Assembly: GCF_021531715.1 (NCBI RefSeq)
Contig: NZ_JAFBIT010000002.1
Span: 124,001 to 188,000 of the forward strand
DNA length: 64,000 bases
From: Anaeromassilibacillus senegalensis
GTDB lineage: Bacteria; Bacillota; Clostridia; Oscillospirales; Acutalibacteraceae
Direction: 5' to 3'
The notes beneath the pieces were generated by a model, which made no database searches, was not told where the DNA came from, and worked only from the letters and a program-made list of their open reading frames with translations. Positions 20,194-28,322 of this stretch are shown piece after piece (within the stretch, counting starts at the first letter, position 1; each line of letters begins with the position of its first letter). The position numbers and the translations under genes were made by a program.

Positions 20194-20278
20194 TCCCGGA
20201 CGGGACCGCATGGAGCAAATTTTCCGTCCGCAGGCTTTGCACCTTTGAACCCAAAAATCAAAGCTTAAAGGAGCAAAG
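20176..20278 (+). promoter_or_regulatory. Translational attenuator (mutually exclusive RNA stems)
   Basis: Four segments are seen. (1) GCTCCGTGC (20176-20184, in the leader codons) pairs with (2) GCATGGAGC (20208-20216). (3) CTTTGCACCTTT (20235-20246) pairs, with one A-A mismatch, with (4) AAAGGAGCAAAG (20267-20278), which contains the transporter's ribosome site. Alternatives are GTGCAAGGTCTG (20181-20192) with CAGGCTTTGCAC (20231-20242), nested around a 7-bp CGGACGG/CCGTCCG stem, and GGAGCAAA with TTTGCACC. These free segment 4. The layout resembles ermC-type attenuators. Which fold dominates cannot be decided by eye. Confidence 0.62.
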
Positions 20279-20283
20279 TCCAT

Positions 20284-21606
20284 ATGAAAACCAATTTTAA
20301 AAGCAAATTTCAAACCTTAAAGCCGCTTCGCCCGTTTCTGCTTCTGTGGTCCACACAGTCGCTTTCGGCGCTGGGCAGCGGTATGACGAGCTTTGCGCTC
20401 GTGATCTGGGCATTTGAGCAGAGCGGTTCGGCGCTCAGCACGTCTCTGCTCTCCATCGCCTCCTACGCGCCGTACGTGTTGCTGAGCATTTTCGCGGGCG
20501 CACTGAGCGACCGCTGGAACAAGAAAGCCACGATGCTCGTCTGTGATACGCTCGCGGCGTGCACAACCGCGGCCGTGCTCGTTCTGCTGCTCACCGGCAA
20601 CCTCGCCGTGTGGCACCTCTATCTGCTGAACGCACTGAACGGTCTGATGAACACTGTGCAGCAGCCCGCCTCTGAGGTCGCCTCCACGCTGCTGATCCCG
20701 CCGGAGCATCTCCAGCGCACAAGCGGTCTGCGGTCGTTTTCAAATTCGCTGAATTCGATCCTGACGCCGATCCTCGCGACGGCGCTGCTGGCATTCGGCA
20801 GCATTCACACCGTTCTGCTCGTCGACCTTGTGACGTTTGCCACCGCGTTCTGCACGCTGCTGTTCGGCATACACATCCCGGAAAGCGCCGCAGAAAGCCG
20901 GCAGCGCGAATCGGTGCTCACGTCGGCAAAAAGCGGCCTGCACTATCTTTCCGAGAACCGCGGCATTCTCGACCTGATCCTTTTCCTCTCCACGATCAAC
21001 TTCACCGCTTCCATCTATAACGCGGCGCTGCCCGCGATGGTGCTCTCCGTCCCGAACGGCGGCGAAATGGCGCTCGGCGCGGTGAACACCTGCGCAGGGC
21101 TTGCGATGCTCGTCGGCAGCCTGATCGTCTCGCTGCTGCCCGCGCCCAAAAGCCGCGTGCGCGTCATCTGCAACGCGCTGCTGCTCTCGATGAGCACGGA
21201 GAACTTCATTCTCGCGCTCGGGCACAGCCTGCCGCTGTGGTGCATCGGCGCGGTGCTGGGCTGGCTCCCCATCCCGCTGATGAGCGCCAATTTGGACGTG
21301 CTGTTCCGCACGCATATCCCGGTGGAGATGCAGGGGCGCGTCTACTCGGCGCGCAATACGCTGCAGTTTTTCACGATCCCGCTCGGCTACTTCACGGGCG
21401 GCTTCTTGGTCGACTACATATTTGAGCCGCTAATGGCAGCGCAGGAGAGCGGAAGTCTCCTGACCGTGCTGTTCGGCACGGGAAAGGGCTCCGGCGCGGC
21501 CTTTCTGTTCCTCATCATCGGCTTTGTCGGCGTGCTGCCCTGCCTGATCTTCCGTCGCGACCGCCACATTCTGAATCTTGAAAAAACAAAATCCATTGTG
21601 CCATGA
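20284..21606 (+). CDS. MFS efflux transporter (Mef-like)
   Basis: A 440-residue major facilitator with 12 predicted membrane helices. GALSDRWNKK after helix 2 (about residues 76-85) is the MFS loop 2-3 motif, and the overall pattern (LLLWSTQSLSALGSGMTSFAL at the start, PLMSANLDVLFRTHIPVEMQGRVYSARN late) is that of the macrolide-efflux/Mef-like branch and other drug exporters. AAAGGAG is 10 nt before the ATG but lies in the attenuator stem. The nucleoside phosphorylase gene begins 14 nt downstream. The actual substrate is unknown; antibiotic export is inferred from family and from the leader-type control. Confidence 0.85.
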   Translation: MKTNFKSKFQTLKPLRPFLLLWSTQSLSALGSGMTSFALVIWAFEQSGSALSTSLLSIASYAPYVLLSIFAGALSDRWNKKATMLVCDTLAACTTAAVLVLLLTGNLAVWHLYLLNALNGLMNTVQQPASEVASTLLIPPEHLQRTSGLRSFSNSLNSILTPILATALLAFGSIHTVLLVDLVTFATAFCTLLFGIHIPESAAESRQRESVLTSAKSGLHYLSENRGILDLILFLSTINFTASIYNAALPAMVLSVPNGGEMALGAVNTCAGLAMLVGSLIVSLLPAPKSRVRVICNALLLSMSTENFILALGHSLPLWCIGAVLGWLPIPLMSANLDVLFRTHIPVEMQGRVYSARNTLQFFTIPLGYFTGGFLVDYIFEPLMAAQESGSLLTVLFGTGKGSGAAFLFLIIGFVGVLPCLIFRRDRHILNLEKTKSIVP

Positions 21607-21620
21607 AAAAGGAGGATATC

Positions 21621-22406
21621 ATGTCTTGGTTTAACCCAAACGACACGACGCGTCCTGTCTTCACAGCGGAAGAACACATCCGCGGCAAAAATTTGCCGGG
21701 CATCTGGGAGGCTCTGCCCGACCGCGCGGTTGTCTTTTTCCTCGGAAAGGGTTTCCCCGTCGTGGAGGAAGTCTTCCCGACCGAAGAGGTGCTCGCCTCC
21801 CTGCCCGGCTTCATCACGCATTCCCGCGTACTGCGCGTGACGGGGCACGAGGACGTCTGCTTCGTCCACGGCGGGTACGGTGCGCCACAGGCAGTCTGCA
21901 CGGCGGAGGCGCTCATCGCCCTCGGCGTGAAAGAGTTCCTGCTGGTCGGTCTGTGCGGCGCTTTCGGGGAAGATCTCGCCGTCGGCGACGTGCTGCTGCC
22001 GCCTCAAATTCTGAGCGAGGAGGGAACCTCGCACCACTACTTTGAGAATCCGGAATTCTGCACGGTGGAAAGCCCGTTCCCGATTGAAACGCTTGCCGCA
22101 TATCTGCAGGCGCAATCCTTTACAGTCCGGCAGGAAAACACCGTCACCACAGACGCGCCGTACCGCCAGACCTACCACAAAGAAGCGCTGTGGCGCGAAA
22201 TGGGCTGCGCCGCCGTGGACATGGAGGCCTCCGCTTTCGTGAACCTCTGCCACTATTACGGCAAGAAATGCGCGGTCGCGCTGATGGTCTCCGACCGCCA
22301 CCCGCTCTATGAGGGCGCGCCGCCGTGGCAATGGGGCAACGAGAGCTTTGCAGAGCTCCAGCGCCGCTTTATCACATCGTGCGCCTCTTTTGCGCTTGCA
22401 AAATAA
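21621..22406 (+). CDS. Nucleoside phosphorylase family protein
   Basis: A 261-residue PNP/UDP-phosphorylase fold protein. LVGLCGAFGEDLAVGDVLLP is the phosphate/nucleoside loop region, and MGCAAVDMEASAFVNLCHYYGKK contains the ME pair that holds the ribose; a late Asp in VSDRHPL would be the purine-contacting residue. Such enzymes exchange a nucleoside base for phosphate. It is cotranscribed with the MFS exporter (AAGGAGG 7 nt before the ATG), which is unusual for a housekeeping salvage gene. Confidence 0.82.
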   Translation: MSWFNPNDTTRPVFTAEEHIRGKNLPGIWEALPDRAVVFFLGKGFPVVEEVFPTEEVLASLPGFITHSRVLRVTGHEDVCFVHGGYGAPQAVCTAEALIALGVKEFLLVGLCGAFGEDLAVGDVLLPPQILSEEGTSHHYFENPEFCTVESPFPIETLAAYLQAQSFTVRQENTVTTDAPYRQTYHKEALWREMGCAAVDMEASAFVNLCHYYGKKCAVALMVSDRHPLYEGAPPWQWGNESFAELQRRFITSCASFALAK

Positions 22407-22423
22407 CAGATTTATACAGAAAA

Positions 22424-22461
22424 CGCCGCCTGTGATCCAATCCGAACCGCAGGCGGCGATT
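22424..22461 (+). terminator. Hairpin after the phosphorylase gene
   Basis: CGCCGCCTG pairs with CAGGCGGCG across a 17-nt loop, followed by ATTAAATTT. Probable, not strong, terminator of the plus-strand unit. Confidence 0.5.
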
Positions 22462-22491
22462 AAATTTCATCGGTCAACTCAACCCCAAGTT

Positions 22492-22541
22492 GTAAAAAGC
22501 TGCCGCCAACCGTTCCCCTGAGAACCGTTAGCGGCAGCTTT
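22492..22541 (-). terminator. Intrinsic terminator of asnA
   Basis: AAAGCTGCCGC and GCGGCAGCTTT flank a further complementary loop (AACGGTT/AACCGTT-like), followed on the minus strand by TTTTTAC directly after asnA. Confidence 0.85.
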
Positions 22542-22550
22542 GTCTATGGA

Positions 22551-23552
22551 TTACAGAAGAATCACGCCTTTTTCCGCGCAGATGCGGCGGGTTTCCTCGT
22601 CCCAGAGGGAGGACTGCACCTCGCCGATATGCACCTTGCCAAGCAGCAGCATGCACAGACGGGACTGCCCGATGCCGCCGCCGATCGTGAGCGGCAGCTC
22701 ATCGTTCAGAAGCATTTTGTGGAACGGCAGCTCCGCGCGCGCTTCGCAGCCCGCGATTTTGAGCTGCGCTGCGAGGGACTCCGCATCGACGCGGATACCC
22801 ATGCTGCTGATCTCCAGCGCGATGCCGAGCGGTTCATGCCAGAAGAGCAGGTCGCCGTTCAGGCTCCAGTCGTCGTAGTCGGGCGCGCGTCCGTCGTGCG
22901 GCTTGCCGCTTTTCAGCGCGCCGCCGATCTGCTCGATGAACACCGTGCGGTGCTCGCGCACGATCACGTTTTCGCGCTGCTTCGGCGTGAGGTCCGGGTA
23001 GCGGTTCTCGAGCTCCTGCGCCGTGATGAAGTACACGTCGCGGCAAAGCTCGGTCGTCAACCCCGAAAATTGCCACTTGAGCTCGTCGAGCGTGCCGCAG
23101 ATCGCGCTGACAATCCGGCGCACCGTGTTCTCGAGATAGTCGGTCGTGCGCATCTCGCGGTCAATCACCTTTTCCCAGTCCCACTGGTCGACGTAGATCG
23201 AATGCAGATTGTCGAGCTCCTCGTCGCGGCGAATGGCGTTCATGTCCGTCACCAGGCCGTTGCCGACGTAAAAGCCGTAATCGTGCAGCGCGAGGCGCTT
23301 CCACTTCGCAAGCGAATGCACGACCTGCGCGTTCATGCCGACTGCCGGGATATCGAACGAAACCGGGCGCTCCACGCCGTTCAGGTCGTCGTTGAGGCCC
23401 GTCGCCGGATCAACGAAAAGCGGCGCGGTGACGCGCTTCAAATGCAGCGCCGCGCAGATTTTGACGAGAAAGACATTCTTGATGAGACCGATCGCCTTCT
23501 GCGTCTCATAAAGGCCGAGGCTCGGCGCGTACCCTTCAGGAACAGAAACCAT
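22551..23552 (-). CDS. asnA: Aspartate-ammonia ligase (asparagine synthetase A)
   Basis: A 333-residue AsnA that makes asparagine from aspartate, ammonia and ATP through an aspartyl-AMP intermediate. It has the class II aminoacyl-tRNA-synthetase-like fold; VERPVSFDIP, HSLAKWKR, DMNAIRRDE, SIYVDQWDWEK and the C-terminal GGGIGQSRL motif are characteristic. Length equals the E. coli enzyme (330). The start chosen (MVSVPEGY) follows GGGTGG by 8 nt; an earlier in-frame start overlaps that ribosome site. Confidence 0.96.
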   Translation of the reverse strand: MVSVPEGYAPSLGLYETQKAIGLIKNVFLVKICAALHLKRVTAPLFVDPATGLNDDLNGVERPVSFDIPAVGMNAQVVHSLAKWKRLALHDYGFYVGNGLVTDMNAIRRDEELDNLHSIYVDQWDWEKVIDREMRTTDYLENTVRRIVSAICGTLDELKWQFSGLTTELCRDVYFITAQELENRYPDLTPKQRENVIVREHRTVFIEQIGGALKSGKPHDGRAPDYDDWSLNGDLLFWHEPLGIALEISSMGIRVDAESLAAQLKIAGCEARAELPFHKMLLNDELPLTIGGGIGQSRLCMLLLGKVHIGEVQSSLWDEETRRICAEKGVILL

Positions 23553-23586
23553 GTGCACAACCACCCTAAAATCAAAATATGTTCCT

Positions 23587-23615
23587 ATTTTACCGCACGA
23601 AGACGGATTTGTAAA
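23587..23615 (-). promoter_or_regulatory. asnA promoter
   Basis: On the minus strand TTTACA, a 17-bp spacer and TAAAAT lie about 35 nt before the start codon. Confidence 0.7.
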
Positions 23616-23621
23616 GCTTCT

Positions 23622-25352
23622 TTACTGCGCGTTTCGGATCACAATCTCGCCGAAATCTACTGTGCCATGTGTGACCTCCAGTTTGACGATGCCCGCACCC
23701 GACGCCGCACCGAACATAAATGGCGCAAGCGCGTTTGCGGCGGGCTCGTGCGGAAACAGCTTCGACGGCGCGTGGGCCGGCGTCTCAGTCGCGGCGGGCA
23801 GCGTGCCCTCGAAGAGCGTTCCGCCGTTTACCGTGACGCGCACCTCGGCGGGCTCTGCCGCGCAGTACGTCGCGCCGACGGTATAGCCGCCCTTCGTGCG
23901 CACCGTGTAGGACGCAAATTCGCCCTTCGACAGGCGCAGGTGCATATGGTCGCGCGGGTGGAGCTGCGGTTCTCCGAAGCCGCCGGGCATCATCGACGGG
24001 TGGTAGCCCTGCTCATAGACGATCTCAAAGCGGTCGAACACGCGGTAGTTCGTCGCGCACGGCATGTCCGTGAGGCCGTTGTGGGAATCGAGCGGCAGCG
24101 CGTCATAGCCGATGGCGGGAATCTCGAAATCGCCCTCGCGCAGGAGGTACGGGTGGTACTGCGTGTTCTCCGTGCAGTTTTCGACCTTCAGGCATTCGAG
24201 ATACGCATCCCAGATGCGCTGGGCGTGCTCGAACGACGGTCTCGGGCCGCCGTGCAGCGCGTAATCCGTGATCAGATGCCATTCCTCGGGCACTTTGAAA
24301 TTCAGAACGGAGGCGCAGCCCGCGCCCTCCACGGTTTTCCAGCACCAGAGGTTGTAGCCCGCATGGTACTCAGCGAGGATTTCGTACATCGTCGTCTGCC
24401 ACGCGTGCTCATTTCTGCCGCCCGTCTCGCCCATCCACAGGCAGATACCAAGCGCACGGCACGTCTTGAGCACGTCGGAAATCGAAATCAGCTCCGGGCT
24501 GACCATCTCGTAGGCGTGCAGGCTGATGCCCCAGTTGTGGCACTCGGGATCAAAGCCATGATCGAACATATACGTCTGCGTTGAGAACTGCGTGCCGTTC
24601 AGCAGGAACAGGTGGTTTTTGTCGATCGCGCGGCAACGGCGGATCATTTCCTCGTAGAACTGCGCGAGGACAGGCGTCAGCTCGTCAAGGCGCGGCGTCA
24701 TCGAGAGCGGCTCGTTGATGCAGTCATAGCCGCCGACGATCCAGCGATCCTTGTAGCGGCGCATGAATTCCTCCATGAGGATGTACATGCGCTCCATCGA
24801 TTCCTCATCGTCGTAAAAATGCTGGCAATTGTCCATGCCGTCGTCGCACGGGATGCCGGACTGCCCCGCGGTCGCCGCGTGCAGGTCGATGATGGCGTAC
24901 ACGCTGTATTTCTCGCACCAGTCGAGCACATCGTCCAGCATCGCGAAGGAATCCTCGTTGAACGTGATGCCCGGTTCCTCGTAGAGGAAGCTCCACGCGC
25001 GGATCGGCAGGCGCACGGAGTTGTAGCCGCGCTCGGCGAGCAGGCGGATGTCCGCCTCGGTCAGGTAAGCGCGCCGCCAGCGCTTCCAGAAGTCCTCGGT
25101 ATACTTCGTACCGCAGGTTTCGCGCAGAATCTGATCCATCGCGCGGCCGCGATCCATGCGCCCCATCGGTGCATATTTGCCCGGCGTAAACGGCTCGAAG
25201 CCGTTTTGAATGCCGAGCATGAAGCCCTCGGGATTGTCCCAGTTGCCCATGCCCCAGCCGCGGAGGATAACCTCATCCCCCTCGCCGTTCACCATCATGC
25301 CGTTTTCGTTGTGCAGAAACCCCTTTACACGGTCGCGATCATAAACACCCAT
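23622..25352 (-). CDS. Glycoside hydrolase family 5-type glucanase/mannanase, intracellular
   Basis: A 576-residue protein with a GH5 (clan GH-A) barrel over about residues 25-395 and a C-terminal beta-sandwich-like domain (about 430-576). The acid/base Glu is in DCINEPL (about 215) and the nucleophile Glu in WMGETGG (about 310); RLPIRAW is the conserved Arg strand. There is no signal peptide, so it would act on imported oligosaccharides. Substrate (beta-glucan, mannan or a glycolipid glucoside) cannot be told. AAGGAG precedes the ATG. The promoter has a cre-like operator, so glucose repression is likely. Confidence 0.83.
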   Translation of the reverse strand: MGVYDRDRVKGFLHNENGMMVNGEGDEVILRGWGMGNWDNPEGFMLGIQNGFEPFTPGKYAPMGRMDRGRAMDQILRETCGTKYTEDFWKRWRRAYLTEADIRLLAERGYNSVRLPIRAWSFLYEEPGITFNEDSFAMLDDVLDWCEKYSVYAIIDLHAATAGQSGIPCDDGMDNCQHFYDDEESMERMYILMEEFMRRYKDRWIVGGYDCINEPLSMTPRLDELTPVLAQFYEEMIRRCRAIDKNHLFLLNGTQFSTQTYMFDHGFDPECHNWGISLHAYEMVSPELISISDVLKTCRALGICLWMGETGGRNEHAWQTTMYEILAEYHAGYNLWCWKTVEGAGCASVLNFKVPEEWHLITDYALHGGPRPSFEHAQRIWDAYLECLKVENCTENTQYHPYLLREGDFEIPAIGYDALPLDSHNGLTDMPCATNYRVFDRFEIVYEQGYHPSMMPGGFGEPQLHPRDHMHLRLSKGEFASYTVRTKGGYTVGATYCAAEPAEVRVTVNGGTLFEGTLPAATETPAHAPSKLFPHEPAANALAPFMFGAASGAGIVKLEVTHGTVDFGEIVIRNAQ

Positions 25353-25402
25353 CTTTTTTCTCCTTTTCTTGAATGATTTTCGAGGAAAACTCCCTCTATA
25401 AA

Positions 25403-25431
25403 AGTATAAGCGCTTAACTGTTCAATGTCAA
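25403..25431 (-). promoter_or_regulatory. GH5 promoter with embedded cre/LacI-type operator
   Basis: On the minus strand TTGACA, a 17-bp spacer and TATACT. The perfect palindrome TAAGCGCTTA (25407-25416) overlaps the -10 and its upstream bases; it is the core of the CcpA catabolite-response element and of LacI/GalR-family operators. Confidence 0.72.
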
Positions 25432-25453
25432 TACGTGCCTGCAAGCAACAAAA

Positions 25454-25479
25454 TTGGGCGGATCCGGTGATCCGCCCAA
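25454..25479 (-). terminator. Terminator of the proline-rich-repeat protein gene
   Basis: TTGGGCGGATC and GATCCGCCCAA form an 11-bp perfect stem with a 4-nt loop, followed on the minus strand by TTTTGTT. Confidence 0.8.
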
Positions 25480-25498
25480 GCATATACTGTTGATTGTG

Positions 25499-26890
25499 TC
25501 AGCGCTGTCCGACGTACGGCTGCACCGGCATAGCGGGCTCTATCAAAGCCCCGATCTTCTTGTTGAACTGGATGATGCAGATGCCGAAAACGATCTGCGT
25601 CCCCACGCTGCAGATGCCGGTCAGCAGGCTGAACCAGCCGGTGAGCACAAAATCGCCGTACAGGTTGAAGATGCCGATCGCTGCGCCGATGAAGCTCACG
25701 ATCGCCACGAACATGGAAGCCTTCTTGACCGCCTTGCCGGTGTCGATGGCTTTCTTCGCTGCATTGAGAGAGCCGATCACCTTAATGCTGTATACGATCA
25801 TCACTGCGAGAACAATCAGGGCGATAACCAGCACAGAAATGCAGATCCACATGACCGCATTGAACATCGCTCTCTCATACGACGACACTTCACTGCTGAT
25901 CATCGCGAAAACAACGCCAGCGATGACCAGACCGATAACCACCATAAGCGCCAGGAGGCCCAGACCGACCAGACCGATAATCTGCAGAACCTTCAAAATT
26001 GTCAGGCCAGAGGTCTTCAGCAGCGGCGATTTGGTATCGCAGCCGGAAGCAAACGTGATCCAGAGCGCCGCAACGCCTAAGCCGGAGACGATCAGAGTCG
26101 GAATCATGGAGATCAGCGTGGAAACGGTGCCGGCACTCTGCGCCGCGTACAGCTCCGCATAAATCTCTTCAAAGTCGATGGAGCTGCGCAGCTCCATCGG
26201 GAGAAATTGCAGGAAATTCGAGATCAGGTGTATGTAATCCACCGGGATAAACGCCTGGATGACGGAGAGCACCAGCGTCAGCGACGTCAGGATTGCGCCA
26301 ACCAAGAACAGCGGTGAGCCTGCAAGCGCCTTGATCGCCTTGTGAACCGGCGTGATCTGAACCGCGGGATGAACCGGCGCCTGATACGGATGCCCATACT
26401 GCGCATACGGATCCGGCTGCACGTACGGGCTGGTCTGCTGCACATAGGGGCTCGGCTGCTGCACATACGGCGAGGGCTGCGTATACGGACTCTGTACCAC
26501 ATACGGGGACTGCTGCTGAAGCGGCGGCTGCGGGGCAATGGGTTCCGGCTGCGGAGCAACAGGCTCCGGCTGCGGGACGACCGGCTCCGGCTGCGGGACG
26601 ACCGGTTCCGGCTGCGGAACGACAGGTTCCGGCTGCGGGGCAATGGGTTCCGGCTGCGGAACGACAGGTTTCGGCTGCGGAACGACAGGCTCCGGCTGCG
26701 GAACGACAGGCTCCGGCTGCGGAACGACAGGTTCCGGCTGCGGGGCAACAGGTTCCGGCTGCGGGACAATGGGTTTCGGCTGTGTGGCTGCCGGGGGCTG
26801 AACCCGCGGAGGCTGGACAGGCTGCGGTGCGCGGCAGGTGCAGGGCGTGCCGTCATCCGCAAGTTTCTTACCGCAATAAATACAATACAT
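25499..26890 (-). CDS. Zinc-ribbon, proline-rich-repeat, multi-pass membrane protein
   Basis: A 463-residue protein in three parts. Residues 1-20 form a small zinc ribbon (CIYC and CTC pairs). Then come twelve tandem heptads of the form P-V-V-P-Q-P-E (with I/A and K variants) and a second Ser-Pro-Tyr-Val-Gln repeat tract. The last about 280 residues hold six membrane helices. The heptads should form a stiff polyproline-like rod of about 84 residues. Similar zinc-ribbon plus Pro/Gln tract plus membrane layouts are common in Clostridia with unknown function. GGAAGG lies before the ATG and a terminator follows; it is a single-gene unit. Confidence 0.72.
   Translation of the reverse strand: MYCIYCGKKLADDGTPCTCRAPQPVQPPRVQPPAATQPKPIVPQPEPVAPQPEPVVPQPEPVVPQPEPVVPQPKPVVPQPEPIAPQPEPVVPQPEPVVPQPEPVVPQPEPVAPQPEPIAPQPPLQQQSPYVVQSPYTQPSPYVQQPSPYVQQTSPYVQPDPYAQYGHPYQAPVHPAVQITPVHKAIKALAGSPLFLVGAILTSLTLVLSVIQAFIPVDYIHLISNFLQFLPMELRSSIDFEEIYAELYAAQSAGTVSTLISMIPTLIVSGLGVAALWITFASGCDTKSPLLKTSGLTILKVLQIIGLVGLGLLALMVVIGLVIAGVVFAMISSEVSSYERAMFNAVMWICISVLVIALIVLAVMIVYSIKVIGSLNAAKKAIDTGKAVKKASMFVAIVSFIGAAIGIFNLYGDFVLTGWFSLLTGICSVGTQIVFGICIIQFNKKIGALIEPAMPVQPYVGQR
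26529..26780 (-). repeat. 21-bp tandem repeat array, 12 units, in frame
   Basis: Twelve 21-bp units encode the P-x-x-P-Q-P-x heptads. Units differ by a few bases (PVVPQPE, PVAPQPE, PIAPQPE, PVVPQPK), so copy number could change by slippage without breaking the frame. Confidence 0.9.
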
Positions 26891-26961
26891 AGGGACCTTC
26901 CTTTCCGTTCCTTATCCTCAACGGGTCAGGGCCAAGGGCCGCCTGCCCGCTTTTCCCAATC

Positions 26962-28074
26962 TCAGTGATAAACGGCGACAATCTCCAGATTCTCGTCGAG
27001 CACCACCAAATCGGCACGCTTGCCCACGGCGAGGCTGCCGATTTCGTCTTCCATGTCGATCTCCTTTGCAGGCGTCAGCGTCATGGCGCGCACGGCGTCC
27101 TCAAACGGGATTCCCCACGAGACGAGATTCTTCAGCTCGTCGTGCAGGTTCGTGACCGAGCCGGCGATTGTGCCGTCCGGCAGCGTCGCTTTGCCGTCCT
27201 TGACTGTAACGAGGTTCACGCCGAGCATGCCCTCGCCCTCCTCCATACCGCTGAGCCGCATCGCGTCACTGATGACGCAGACGCGCCCCGGCATCTGCTT
27301 AAAGGTCGTGCGGACGACGGCGGGATGAATGTGAATGCCGTCGCAGATCAGCTCGCCGCAGACATTTTCCGTATCGAATACCGCGCCGACTACGCCCGGT
27401 GCGCGGTGCGTCAGGCCGGACATCGCATTGTACAGGTGCGTCGCGTGCGTCGCGCCCTTTTCGAATGCCGCCTTTGCGCCGTCGTAATCGGTGGCCGTGT
27501 GCGCAACCGAAACGGTGCAGAGCTTCGAGGCTTTTTCAATGAAGTCGCCGCGCACATCGCACTCCGGCGCGATGTCGACGAGCTTGATGATGCCGCCGCA
27601 TTCGTCGTAGAACGACTTGAAAACGTCAAAATCAGGGGCCTGAATGAACTCGTCGCCCTGCGCGCCCTTTTTCGCGTGCGAAATAAACGGCCCCTCCATG
27701 TTGACGCCGACAATCCGCGCGCCTTCCGTATCCGCCATGCAGGCCCGCACCGCGGCAAGCGAACGGGAAATTTCCTCGTTCGAGACGGTCATCGTCGTCG
27801 GGCAGAACGAGGTGACGCCCTTCGTCAGCAGGAATTTCGCCATCTCGCGCAGGCCCTGCTCGTCCGCGTCGCACGTATCGGCGCCCGCGCCGCCGTGCAC
27901 ATGAATGTCAATAAAGCCCGGGACGATCGTATACCCCGTGCAGTCGATGACGAGATCGCGCTCTTCGTAGGACAGTTTGTCCGCCAGACGGACGATTTTC
28001 CCGTCCTCAATCTCGATATCGGCCTTTCTGAGACGGAAATCCGCGTCCAGAATATTTGCGTTTGTGAAAATCAT
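26962..28074 (-). CDS. nagA: N-acetylglucosamine-6-phosphate deacetylase
   Basis: A 370-residue amidohydrolase that removes acetate from GlcNAc-6-phosphate. The metal-site motif FIDIHVHGG is at about residues 52-60, followed by the Glu of NMEGPFIS, the two His regions (VAHTATDY, THLYNAMS) and the catalytic Asp in VISDAM. The start (MIFTNANI) follows GAAGGAG. No nagB is seen beside it. It recycles wall amino sugars or mucin GlcNAc. Confidence 0.94.
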   Translation of the reverse strand: MIFTNANILDADFRLRKADIEIEDGKIVRLADKLSYEERDLVIDCTGYTIVPGFIDIHVHGGAGADTCDADEQGLREMAKFLLTKGVTSFCPTTMTVSNEEISRSLAAVRACMADTEGARIVGVNMEGPFISHAKKGAQGDEFIQAPDFDVFKSFYDECGGIIKLVDIAPECDVRGDFIEKASKLCTVSVAHTATDYDGAKAAFEKGATHATHLYNAMSGLTHRAPGVVGAVFDTENVCGELICDGIHIHPAVVRTTFKQMPGRVCVISDAMRLSGMEEGEGMLGVNLVTVKDGKATLPDGTIAGSVTNLHDELKNLVSWGIPFEDAVRAMTLTPAKEIDMEDEIGSLAVGKRADLVVLDENLEIVAVYH

Positions 28075-28121
28075 CTTGAAACTCCTTCCCTTTATTTGAA
28101 GCGCGGATATACCGCGCCGTT

Positions 28122-28301
28122 TTACAGCATCTGGAGCAAAACCATCAGCGTCACGCCCGGTACACCGAGCACGGCTGCGATGAGAACGCTCAACCGGCTG
28201 ATGGTGACGGCGATGCCGGTAAAAGGCATCAAAGCGTAAAGCGCCGCCAGCGCGCCCACGCCGAGCAGCGCCGAGCCGAACAGTCTTTTGATAAACTTCA
28301 T
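28122..28301 (-). CDS. bofA: Pro-sigma-K processing inhibitor BofA family
   Basis: A 59-residue membrane protein starting MKFIKRLFGS with a first helix (about 8-26) and a second, ending ISRLSVLIAAVLGVPGV and TLMVLLQML. The segment ITVxPxxV-like followed by AVLGVPGV is the BofA signature. BofA holds the intramembrane protease SpoIVFB inactive in the mother-cell outer forespore membrane until sigma-K is needed. It is shorter than B. subtilis BofA (87), lacking one N-terminal helix, as is common in Clostridia. GGGGG precedes the ATG. It lies between RNase R and nagA. Confidence 0.78.
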   Translation of the reverse strand: MKFIKRLFGSALLGVGALAALYALMPFTGIAVTISRLSVLIAAVLGVPGVTLMVLLQML

Positions 28302-28322
28302 AGCGGATCCCCCTTCCCACCA

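Noticed and set aside
22629-24584. A 651-codon plus-strand open frame opposite asnA and the GH5 gene
   Set aside because: It is the complement of two firmly identified genes and the gap between them, and its product is low-complexity Arg/Ala/Val-rich.
26538-26801. Gly/Cys-rich plus-strand frame (MGSGCGATGS...) that looks like a repeat protein
   Set aside because: It is the antisense reading of the 21-bp repeats of the proline-rich membrane protein and has no ribosome site or promoter.
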